The notes under the pieces: model-generated
The model's input: only the letters and a program-made list of their open reading frames with translations
Told to the model about the DNA's origin: nothing
Databases searched by the model: none
DNA from: Stropharia rugosoannulata
Lineage: Eukaryota; Basidiomycota; Agaricomycetes; Agaricales; Strophariaceae
Direction of reading: 5' to 3'
Length of the DNA stretch: 64,000 bases
NCBI GenBank assembly: GCA_028532985.1
Contig: JANCIK010000001.1
Coordinates: 496,001 to 560,000 of the forward strand
Shown here: positions 53,879 through 64,000 of the stretch, one piece after another
Layout of the letters: every line of letters begins with the position of its first letter
How positions within the stretch are numbered: position 1 is the first letter of the stretch
Position numbers and translations under genes: made by a program

Positions 53879-56800
53879 ATGTCAAAAAGAGGACCTGCAC
53901 CGACATCCTTACCACTCAAGTCTTCTAACCTATCGTCGTCTTCGAGCGGCGCTTCTGGCTCCTCGTCGAGCCTAACAGTAGGAGCTGCACCCCATACACG
54001 ATCTACTATCAGCATGGAAGAATGGGAGAGCAAGGCACCACTTAGTGATTTGCAAATTAAGAGCGTCAACTTAGTTCAGAAAGCAAGCGAGAAGCCATAC
54101 ATCCCACTGAAGGTGAGTATATGCTGCATGCTATGCCATTCAGCTGACTATACGCTCATGTACCATGAGCTCCTAGTTTGTTGAAGAACCGGAAGGATCA
54201 GGTCAGCCAGGAACGCCTGTACCAGCTGCTTCGCGTCTCGCAAACAAACTTCTAAACAAAGATGGCTCACGGCCTGGCACACCTAGCAGTCCAAGAAATG
54301 GACATGCTCTACACCCAGCACACCCAGTTCAAACGCCTCAACAATTTTACGACTGGTTCTCTCTCATCGACCGCTCTGTTGCACATAGTCAGGAGGCCCA
54401 TTACCGTGCGCATGTCGCGACTTTGTCGGACCATCTTCGCGTATGCGAGCTTCTGGAGAATAGAATAGATGAAATTGAGGCAGAAGTGGATGGCATGACA
54501 GAAGGCTGGAGAGGAGTGGAGGAGGGAGGTAAAAGTTTGAAGGGCGCCTGCGAGAGGCTCTTAGAAGAACGCGTGAGTGAATTCTTGTACGCCTAGAAAT
54601 ATACTGACATGATCCCAGGACAGCCTGTTAGGACTGGTGGAAGATATCGGCGGCCACTTAGAATACTTTCAAGAGTTGGAACACGCCACTCGAATGCTCA
54701 ACCATCCCGGGGAGTCGCTTATCTTCGAAGTCGATTTCTTATATATGGTAAAAAGAGTAGACATTTGTATTGACTTCCTCAAAAATCACGTAAGTCCGTG
54801 TTTGCATCATTATGACCATGATTTTAACGACAAGTAGCGGCATTATAGAGAAGCCGATGTCTATCTTCTACGCTTCCAGCAATGTATGACTCGGGCCATG
54901 ACTCTGATCAAGATGAACTTTGTGGGCTCCCTGCGCGCCCTTACATCAGAAATATCGAAACGTTTCGCAGACGATATCTCCCCGACTACACAGCATCATC
55001 TACTCTATACACGTTTCCGATCAGTGTCTTCTCGCGTCACTCCTTTACTTAGGGAGCTAGAAAGACGCGCCGTCTCCTACCCGGATGAACTTGGTGCTTT
55101 GTTATCTGAGTGCCACGCCGCATATCTCAGCACCCGCAAGGTCCTCCTGGTTCCCCGCGTTATGATCGAAATTCGTGGGCTTGATCCTGGAAAGACTGAG
55201 CTAGTTGAACTAACACGAGAGGGGTGTGGTTACCTTAAGCAAGTCTGCACCGATGAATGGAACCTATACAGAGAATTTTTCGAGACCGGGGAGGAAGGAT
55301 TATAGTGAGTTTCGGTCTACTTATAGTGTTCCTTTTGCTGACAGATATAATCAGTCAATTTTTGGAGACAATATGCGACCTCCTGTATGATGACCTTCGA
55401 CCGAGGATTTTGCACGAACCCCGGCTCACCGTACTATGTGAGGTATGCACTATTCTTCAGGCTCTCATGGTCCTCGATTCCACGACTACGGCAACGCCCA
55501 CCGATTTCTCGTCTTCCTCTGCGTCTTCAGACTCATCCGATGGGGAGGATGAAAACGATGCTGCAACGAGCGTAGGAAGACGTACTGTTCACGCCGAAGA
55601 TTCTATATCTCAAAATCAAGTGCCAAACAAGGTTGGGAAGCGGCTCCACATAAGTCACCTTCTTCAAATGGTGTTACAGGATGCACAAACGAGACTTTTC
55701 TTCAAGGCCCAGGCCGTCATCCAGTCTGACATCAAACACTACGTCCCGAAGGCCGAGGACCTGGCGTGGCCCGATGTTATCGTTTGTAAGCTAGACCGGT
55801 CGTTCTTCTGAGCAACTCCTTAAATTTATCTAGCGACCGAAAACATCGGGAAGGAGAATCAGCTCACAGAGAAAGAGAGCACTAACCAGATATTTACGGG
55901 GATCTCTAGACTGCGCAGCAAAACCACATGGTATCCAACCCTGAGAACAACCGTGTGGGTGCTCTCGCAGTTGCACGATTTTGTAAAGGTATGCGGATGA
56001 GTAGGCAAAGAAAGTACTGAATCGACTCTATTTCATAGCCTGCTATCTTTGAAGATATTGCGCAAGAGGCCCTGGCTTTTTGTCGCCTATCTCTCGTCGC
56101 TGCGAGTGACAATATCAGTGCTCGTAAACCTCCCGCTTCACATCTTGATGGGAGCCTATTCCTCGTGCGACACATCTTGATTCTAAAAGAAGTGGTAGCT
56201 AGCCTTGAAGAATTGAAGCAACGCGAAGAGGGCCCTGTGGCTCTTGACAAAGCTAAAGACAAACGGGGGCTGCCGTCTAGCGCTCGGGCGGCAGATTTTG
56301 GTGGGCTCACAGTTTTGGGTGGGGGTGTTACTGGTGCGTATTCATTACTCTGTTTAATTTGTCATTTAATACATGTTCCCTGCTCAGAAACTATATCGAA
56401 TATGTTTAACAAGACTACCTCAATGCTGCCGGAAGGCCTTTTCGCATCTTTGGGTGTAACTCGGACTACTGAGCTTGACATGAGAGGGGTGAAAATTGTA
56501 TGCATCATTATGTAAACTCTGCTTCATCCAGTGGCAGGCGCTCACCTCTCTACGTATTCCAGGAAATTGATTACACCTTACGAAAGGGATGCGAGGACGT
56601 TATTGTCGCCTCCTCTGACCCCATCTGTTCCCCTTTGGACGAGTGGACAGCAGCCGTCGCGACCGCCACAGCTTTACCCGCCGTGAGCCAGCAGTCCAAC
56701 AGTAACCCCGTCGTCCCGCCGAACGTTAGCGGAGCTCAGAGCCCAGAGGTTCTGCGCTCGAAGGAAGCCGAAGTCCACCTTCGCTTCCTGGAGGCTATAC

Positions 56801-57072
56801 AGCGTGACCTCCGTGCAAATGTTGCCCGAGTGAGGCTGTATCTCCAAGATGAGCGGACAGCGCGTGTGCTGCTAGATCACGTAGGCGAGCGTGTGGAGGG
56901 AGCATATGAAAGATGGGGAGAGGGTGTCGCGAGGCTTGCTGTAGGCGCGGGAGCACAGGGGCAAAGTGTGGAAGTACTCAGCGCGGCGAGGATTAGGGAA
57001 ATGGTAAGGGAGATAATTGGAGGTGGGGGCGAGGCTGAGGGATCCAGCAGACATGCGTCTGCAAGAGCATAA
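53879..57072 (+). CDS. COG3: Conserved oligomeric Golgi complex subunit 3
   Basis: Nine exons (53879-54112, 54177-54572, 54619-54789, 54838-55304, 55355-55785, 55834-55988, 56039-56333, 56388-56497, 56563-57072) give 922 residues. An in-frame ATG 21 bases further upstream is also possible. After a Ser-rich, disordered N-terminus comes the Sec34-like region: QQFYDWFSLIDRSVAHSQE, helices through LLEERDSLLGLVEDIGGHLE, then YFQELEHATRMLNHPGESLI and DFLYMVKRVDICIDFLKNH. These are hallmark Cog3 sequences. A Ser/Asp/Glu-rich insertion occurs near residues 480-520. Cog3 is in lobe A of the COG tether at the cis-Golgi and is needed for retrograde vesicle traffic and glycosylation. Housekeeping gene, complete. 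Confidence 0.95.
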
Positions 57073-57542
57073 TCTCGTGCAATTCATGAGAGTATGTTAG
57101 TCCGGGAAATTGGCGGCCGTGAGTATCGGTGTTAATAGTTATGGCCTTTAGATGGGAACAGAGGAGCCAACGGAGGGCAAGCAATATTTTTGGTCAAGAA
57201 ACAGAGCCTGCGCCGCCGAGAATCGAATCTTGACGAAGAGGGAAACTTGATAATGGATTCCCCACGGCACAGGTGGTGCCATTGAACAGCGTACGATATC
57301 GGCCAGTAATGACAAAATTTTCGTCGTAATAAACTGGCTGAACTCTCAATATTCCACTGTCAGCTGAAATATAGCCGACTGCTCAAACACTCAATTGTAC
57401 GGAACATCTGCATCAGTACTCGAGTACTCAGTTTTATTGATTTGATGAATACAACCCATCCGGTGTATCGTTTTATAAACGAACCCAACCAACAATTACC
57501 CACTAACGTAAACACTGGAGTTTCACAAAGTGAGATTAATCA
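57073..57542. other. Intergenic between convergent COG3 and FAD oxidase genes
   Basis: Contains a weak tRNA-like stretch on the minus strand (about 57205-57270), discussed under rejected items. Nothing else recognised. Confidence 0.4.
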
Positions 57543-59473
57543 TCATTCCTGTATAGATGTAGGGAAGGTGAATGTGCCTCGTGGGTCGTACTGGTCCTTG
57601 AGTTTCCGGAGCGTGGGGTAATTGGTCGAGTAGTAGCGTTCTTGCCCTAGGGATATTAAGTAATATATACATGTCGTTGTCCTAGCTATATTGAAGGACT
57701 CACAGTCAAATAGTCGATCATCTACATAGTTGATGTATGCGCTGATAGGGAACCAATTGGAAGACTATCTTAAGAAAAACGTTTCTAACACACCCATAGT
57801 CCCAGTTTGGAGGGCTGTTCTGTACAATTGAGTTGACGACATCTGTAAGAGGCGCGAGAATTAGAAATCGCACGCAACTTTGAAACTTTTGATAATTAAA
57901 TACCATCTAAAAATGTGAATCCATCTTCTGGATAAGGGGGAACACTTCCCGGTGATGAGGCGTAGAATTGGATCGTGAACAGTGAATTCCGCCGAGCAAA
58001 GGCCGTCGAGCTAGGTGACACAGCATTGACGGCGGAGTTCTTACCACCGAAGAGTTCTGCCTGGAAAAACCAGCCCTGTTCTGACGTGTAAGATCCTTTA
58101 TATTCTTGTTAGAGGCTTGAATGAAGTACCGTCTCGGTGGTAAAGCCCTCGTTGGCTACGACACTCATAAACGCTAGTAATGCTTTATCGCTGATGGGCG
58201 ATGCTTCGGGCGTCATTAAACTTTTTGCGTAGAACGTGTCTGTATTATCTGGCTGTGACTTCGTATCGAGGCTCCCGCCTGCGAGATTGGTCGCGCTATG
58301 GAGGTAGTCGCCCGTATCGAAGCTCTCGGAGTGCGGCTCTGGCATCTGAGCTAAGAACGGGCCGAGCGTAGCATTTAGCTGGTCGAACGGCGCGTACCAC
58401 CCGCCCGCTAGCCCGATAGTGACGTTGCCCTGAACGTTCCCGCGCGTGATCACAATCTCTGCGCCGAATGTAGGCGGAAGCGGCGCCGTGAGGACAAATT
58501 GCTGGTACTTTGACAATGCCTGTGCAGCGCCCTCTGCTGTGAATTGCCAATTGTACGAGAAAATCGTGGCTGTTGGCGGAGCCGAAAATGTGCGCACCGT
58601 GAAGGCGGTCACTATCCCGAACGAAGCACCTGACCCGCGCATCGCCTATGTGTATAAATAAATGATATGGCCACCATATGGAAAGGGAAGAGTAGGCGAC
58701 GTACAAAGAAGAGGTCTGGATTCTGTGTCGCCGAAGCCGTGGTGATCGTACCATTTGCGAGGACGACTTCGACTGCAATCGTGGCGTCGATGGTAAGACC
58801 CCAAAGCCGAGACGTAAACCCAAAGCCTCCAAACACTGTGTTGGCGACACAAGTTAATGAATTGAAGCAAGGCAAAATGGTTTAGGATTTAAATACCTGC
58901 GTGTCCCCCGAAGCCAACGTATGGACAGGTTCCATGTGGCAAACCTCGTCCGTGAGCAGCAAGTGCCGTCACCACATCGCCCAAGCGGTTTCCTGCCTGT
59001 ATGACTGCTGTTCCCGCTTCATCGTCGACCGTGATGCTCTGGAAGTTGCTCATGTCAATGACAATAACTCCATCCTTCCCACCTAAACCATTTGCAATGT
59101 AACTATGCTTTTAAATAGTTAGGATCAAACACAGAAAGGGTTGATGTCAACTCACACCCCCGCTTCGAGCAACAACTTGATGGTTTACAAGTTCCCCGAG
59201 CTTGACAATCTCAGATACTTCATTAACTGTAGTCGGAAACGCTACAGCTGCGGGTTCGAAGTCGAATCGAAGGTTGACTAGAAACAAAGTTATGAGCCAG
59301 CTCCAGGACAGATAAATGATCTTACATGGTTTGCTAGCATTCGCGAACGCCGGATCTCCAGGTATGACGACAGTAATGTTTAGTCCAGGCTGATCAACAT
59401 TGAACAGACTGGCCAAATTTTGGGCCGAGGATAATGCAACTAGCGCCAGACAGAATGCAGAGATGGAAAACAT
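57543..59473 (-). CDS. Secreted FAD-linked oxidoreductase (berberine bridge enzyme-like)
   Basis: Nine exons (59326-59473, 59156-59277, 58897-59107, 58705-58835, 58130-58645, 57904-58075, 57794-57842, 57704-57741, 57543-57646) give 496 residues. The signal peptide is MFSISAFCLALVALSSAQ. The FAD-binding_4 domain has VARSGGHSY, whose His is the usual 8-alpha attachment site, and HGTCPYVGFGGHA, whose Cys is the 6-S-cysteinyl site, so bicovalent FAD is expected. The substrate domain includes TFGAEIVITRGNVQG. The C-terminus is a BBE motif (YYSTNYPTLRKLKDQYDP). Fungal members oxidise sugars or secondary metabolites outside the cell or in the secretory path. Complete; substrate unknown. Confidence 0.93.
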
Positions 59474-60980
59474 CCTGAGCTCGAAGAAGTGGAATCTTCG
59501 CTTCCTATTCTTATACTGCTTCAATAATAGCCTCAAGCGCCCTCCCCACACTTTTCAGTTTTCAAGAAGGTCGGTCACAAGGCATAGCTGATTCGCGCGC
59601 TGAAGGTGCGTCGCTAGGTTCGTACATCTTTCTCAATGCACACTTCTTGAATCTTGAACCCTTAGGTATTCTCGAATACATATTTCCAAAGCAAGTCTGG
59701 AGAAAGCGTGAACATGCTAGTAGATCTAAAAGGTAGTCCCGACTCCCGACAGGTCCCGACTCCTAGCAAAATAGCTTGCCCTAAATCAAGCTTATCACGT
59801 TACGATCACGCTCCAATGCCAGAACTCGGACTTGCCCAATACCAACGCACGAATGCAACATGAATGCATTTCTACTTGAGAGCTGACTGGTAAGCAAATC
59901 GCACATTCTCCAGTCCAACATTCTCAGTTATCACTATGAACAGTCCAGTCAAGGCTCTATGCTGAAGTTTGATGCGAGACTGGCATGAGATGCCAGAACA
60001 TTGGAAAAGCCTACAGGTACCGTTATCTTTTCTCTTCTAACCTTTCCTACTTATATGAAATGTACAGCCTTTATAACAGACTACCTTATTATCCACTATG
60101 TTGGCAAAGTATATACACGCTTATTTTCGCCGTCCTCCTATCAAATCCAGACCTTCTCTGCTCAGCAAACGTTACTCATGATGTCCGAGGAATCCACCTT
60201 ACCGTTAGACTATCCATAGATCAGCGCTCACACGGTGAGGATATTTTCATGAAACTTAACCGGCGCGAATGCATGATGTATCAGAGCGTGGTTGTTACAA
60301 CTCGAATCCTCAACGCTTTCTTCAATGAAAGTAGCGCGTCAGCTGTCACTTGAGCGGTAATTACACGCAAGATATACGTAAAGTGAGTGTTTTTTGAACT
60401 GTAGGTAATACCTGAAGATTATACATAATATGCTTATTTTCTGGAGGACCAGATCCGACACGTTAAACATAGTCACTTCGAGAAATGGATGTTCGGCCTC
60501 ACGACCTCCCAATTCCCGCATGTGTAATCTGCTGTAGGCTGGCTTCATGTCTTCCAACTGCGGCTTTATCGTTTACGTCACAGCCTGACGAAAGTTCGAG
60601 GACTTGTGCCTGCCGCTTAGTCTTCATGCGTGTCAACAATGCGAAAGTACTCCGGACTCTTCATGTCGAGCACAATGCCAGCCTTACAGAAAATCATTTA
60701 GATCATTTCGCCTAGGCTATATGTAATCGGGATTGGCAGTTTGGCTTACCGAGAGTACTGGCTGTCACCATCTTCGACGACTCCCCCTTGGCTCCCATCA
60801 GAACGTTTTTACCTCGCTAAAGATCCGACCATGGAATTATTCTCAGTATGCTATTAACGGACCCTCGTTATCCGCAATGGGGTCAGTCAGAGTGCTCTTA
60901 TAAGCTTGTCGAGATGATTTGACAATATCTTTCTCCCTGGACTGTACTCTGACTGCCTCGTCGATCATCAGAATCCATCG
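59474..60980. other. Intergenic, about 1.5 kb, between divergent genes
   Basis: Promoter regions of the FAD oxidase and the copper ATPase. Overlapping frames at 59985-60353 show no recognisable features. Confidence 0.4.
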
Positions 60981-63900
60981 ATGGAGAAATTTGCGGAATC
61001 CCAAGATGCCGTCGAAGAGGTTACAGATACCCCTAGCTCAGTGCGATTAGCAGTGGGCGGGATGACCTGCGTTGCCTGTGTACGTGCTATTACCGACGCC
61101 GTCTCGGAACTGGAAGGTGTGTCAGACATTTCGGTCAACCAACTTGGAAAGTCTGCTACGGCTGTTATTACACGAACATCCCTGGTCGACTCTGTGGTCA
61201 CTCTTATCGAGGATATTGGGTATGAATGTCGGGTTATATCCGTTACGCCTTTATCGAGCAATTCACCTGCAAACAAATCTCGACACATAGCGCTTGAAAT
61301 GAAAGGGTTGACAGCAATGTTAGTCGGATTTTCACCGTCAAAATATAGTAACTTTACTTATCAACCGCAGCCCGGAATCCACGCTACCAGCTCTACGGCA
61401 GACGTACGGCTCATTATTGAAAATCCTAGAACCTCAGACGAGTGACCCCCCAAATGTCATTCGTCTAGCATACACTCCATCTATTCCTAACATTACAATC
61501 CGCAGCATACTTTCTACTGCATCTGCTTCAGTCCCACCGACCGTCTCGATTGTCGTTTACAAGCCCCCTTCCTCGGATGACATTGCCCGTGAAATGTACC
61601 GCAAAGAGCAGAAAAAACTGCTCACTCGACTTATCACTGCTGTCGTATTTGCCATTCCCATATTCATCATTGGCATAGTGTACATGTCTCTTGTCAAGGA
61701 AGATAACAGTACTCGAAGGTTCTTCGAAGCCAAGTTATGGGCGGGCCAGGTTTCTCGAGGAGAGTGGATTCTATTTTTCCTTGCTACACCTGTCATGTTC
61801 TACTCTGCCTCAGTGCGTGGTTGATTTCTCGTTTATTATTGTGCCGCTTCTTAATGTTACTAGGAGTTCCATCGTAGATCATTGCAAGAGCTCTGGTACA
61901 TGTGGAGACCTGGAAGCCGCGCTTCGTGGTCCACCCGATTGTTTCGCTTTGGCAGTATGAACTTGCTTGTAAGCAGAGTCATTTCATTGTAAAAGGTGAC
62001 AATTACCCATCCACGATACAAGATCTCTCTTGGCGTCTCCGTGGCGTACTTTTCGTCCATTGCTGAACTGGCAATTTCAGCAAGTAGAAACCCAGCGGAT
62101 GGTAACACTTCCTCGGGATCAATGACCTACTTTGATTCAGTAGCTTTTTTGACTATGTTTCTACTGATTGGTAAGTGATTGACGTTGTGAAAGTCTACCC
62201 TGCTCTGAGCACTCTTTCTCAGGGCGTTTCATTGAGGCATTTAGCAAGCATCAGGCTTCCAATTCAATTACACTACTCGGGAGGCTGCGAAGCTCGGATG
62301 CGCTCATTGTTTCCACGGGCGCGCCTTCTTCATCGTCTTTGTCTGACAGTAGTGACAGAAAGGGGGTATCAGGCTCAGCACCTGTTACCCAGACCGGGGT
62401 GGAGAAGGTCTCGACTGACCTCCTCGAAGTGGGCGACATTGTTCGCATCCCTCCTGGGGCAACTCCGCCAGCGGACGGAATAATTGTCGCCTCAGATTTG
62501 GGTGACTCGGTTGTGACGTATTTTGACGAGAGTTCGCTCACAGGCGAAAGCAAGAACGTGGCCAAATCTGAAGGAGACCGCATCTATGTGGGAACCATCA
62601 ATAAGTACCGAGTGGTGGATATGAGAGTCGAGGCTGTTGATGGGGAGACGATGTAAGTATATCACCTTCCTATTTTAGATGACAGGTGCTGCGTATTGAT
62701 TGAATCGCAGGTTGGAGCACGTTATCGACGCCGTCCGTCAAGGTCAAACCAAGCGCGCTCCGATAGAACGCATTGTGGACATAGTAACGTCGTATTTTGT
62801 TCCTACTGTAACGGCCCTTGCCATCATTACTTGGGTTGTCTGGCTGGCGCTTGGTCTCAGTGGTTCACTATCGGCTGATAATCTTGCAAATACTGTTGGC
62901 GGGTGGCGTGAGTGGTCATGTATACTTCGGGATTATTATACTGATTTTCTCTCTAGCGGTTTGGTCCTTGGAGTTCGCAATATCCGTTTTTGTTATCGCA
63001 TGCCCATGTGGCATCGGTCTGGCAGCACCTACGGCGCTCCTGGTTGGCTCTGGCCTTGCCGCAAAGTACGGTATACTAGCCCAGGGCGGCGGTGAAGCAT
63101 TCCAGGAGGCGTCGGAGATCGACATTGTCGTGTTCGATAAAACTGGAACGCTGACCGAGGGAAAGGAGCCCAAGGTTACAGACGAAGTCGTTCATACAGA
63201 ATGCCTTTCCCTGGAAGGCCTTGAAGACCAGCAGGATCCTGGGAAGGCGTCTATCATCGAAGGGATCACCCTCCTACTTTCTTCAGCGAGCTCTCACCCA
63301 CTCTGTGTTTCTCTACGTATGCACTTGCATGGGCGCGATAACATATCTGTGACCTGCAATGATGTCGAAGAGTTGCCGGGGTGTGGTATGAAAGGTGCCA
63401 TTTGCATTACTATTGGAGATCGAACCCTTAAACTGGTGGCACTACTGGGAAATGAGACTTGGGTCGCAAAGCACGGTGCTGTACCTAGCTCTGATGACTG
63501 CAAAGCACTTCACAAGATGAGATCGGCAGGGAAGAGTGTTACCCTTCTCGCTACCAGCTCCGGTCTAGACTCGAATAACTCAGACACCCACGACACCTAC
63601 GAGCTTGTCGCTTTATACGGAATTACTGATCCTGTCCGTGTCGAGGCAGCGTCTGTTATTAGCAGCCTGCATTCCCAGGGTATTGAAACGTGGATGATCT
63701 CAGGCGACAATATAGTCACCGCCCAAGCTGTTGCACGCTCAGTCGGAATACCCCTCGAGAACGTCATTTCCGGAGTATTGCCTCATCAAAAGGTAGTGCC
63801 AGAAACTCTATCATCAAGAGGTATATTGACCCTTTTCTCCAGGCCGAGAAGATAGAGTGGCTACAGACTTTGCCTCGCGCAGATGGACAGCACAAAAAAG

Positions 63901-64000
63901 GGAGACGGCACACACGGAACGCTATTCCTGGAGTAAGAAATGTTATTGCTATGGTTGGAGATGGCATTAATGACGCCCCGGTGTGTTCTATGTGCTTCTT
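60981..64000 (+). CDS. CCC2: Copper-transporting P1B-type ATPase (partial, 3' end beyond window)
   Basis: Eight exons are visible: 60981-61318, 61371-61812, 61864-61968, 62023-62170, 62223-62652, 62711-62907, 62957-63792, 63843-63980. They encode 878 residues before the window ends. One heavy-metal-associated domain near residue 30 carries GMTCVAC. TM helices follow (RLITAVVFAIPIFIIGIVYM). The actuator domain has LTGES (TGES). The metal-site CPC lies in VIACPCGIGLAAPTALLVGS, the phosphorylation site is DKTGTLTEG, the P1B His-Pro is in SSHPLCV, and the last exon has MVGDGINDAP. These mark a Cu(I) pump like Ccc2/ATP7, loading secretory cuproenzymes such as laccases and multicopper ferroxidases at the Golgi. 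A second N-terminal metal-binding CxxC was not found, whereas many homologues have two or more. Confidence 0.95.

Noticed and set aside
57205..57270. tRNA-like stretch on the minus strand (GTGCCGT ... ATTCGATTC ... GCGGCGC)
   Set aside because: The acceptor arms can pair, but the span is only about 62 bases, the T-arm does not pair and no anticodon arm is evident.

Overview
The window looks like nuclear DNA of a filamentous basidiomycete, most likely an agaricomycete. Genes are packed with short GT-AG introns of about 40-65 bp. The gene families fit this: Ty3/gypsy retrotransposon, Hsp110, Cdc4-type WD40, UstYa/DUF3328 proteins, a BBE-type FAD oxidase, COG3 and a CCC2-type copper ATPase. All splice models were worked out by eye from reading frame, splice signals and family similarity. 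No computation or database search was run.

Layout. (1) 1-476: 3' end of an unrecognised gene. (2) 774-5956, minus strand: a decayed Ty3/gypsy element with a very long gag and a truncated pol. (3) 7247-9806: an intact Hsp110 (Sse1-type) gene. (4) 9564-30240: a tandemly repeated segment. Each unit starts with the last ~240 coding bases of Hsp110 and a convergent Cdc4-like WD40 gene. Units 1 and 2 also carry about 7 kb of decayed sequence. Repeat periods are 9306 and 9107 bp. WD40 copies 1 and 3 are open and copy 2 is broken. (5) 30647-32112: a 2-oxoglutarate/Fe(II) oxygenase; small relics of it sit in units 1 and 2. (6) 32674-47715: an accessory region, described below. (7) 47917-50413: a glutathione S-transferase and a short-chain dehydrogenase. 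(8) About 50467-51805: a candidate terminal-inverted-repeat element. (9) 52014-52531: a small secreted double-psi beta-barrel protein. (10) 53879-57072 COG3, 57543-59473 a secreted FAD oxidase, and from 60981 a copper P-type ATPase running off the window.

The most unusual content is in 32.6-47.7 kb. Eight small two-exon genes share one architecture: a signal peptide, usually a basic (KR/ER/R) processing site, one phase-1 intron near that site, and a second exon with a common motif, F-x-[LR/V]-x(2-6)-E-P-x-R. I call these EPxR peptides; I do not recognise the family. Six lie in a row (P1-P6) and two lie further on (P7, P8). Between them are two UstYa-like (DUF3328) genes, a truncated UstYa-like membrane protein, two multi-pass membrane protein genes and a GNAT acetyltransferase. 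UstYa proteins modify Kex2-processed ribosomal peptides in known fungal RiPP pathways. No PKS, NRPS or terpene synthase core gene is visible, so a peptide-based (RiPP-like) or secreted-signal locus is a plausible inference. Flanking oxidoreductases (2OG oxygenase, SDR, FAD oxidase) and the GST may or may not belong to it.
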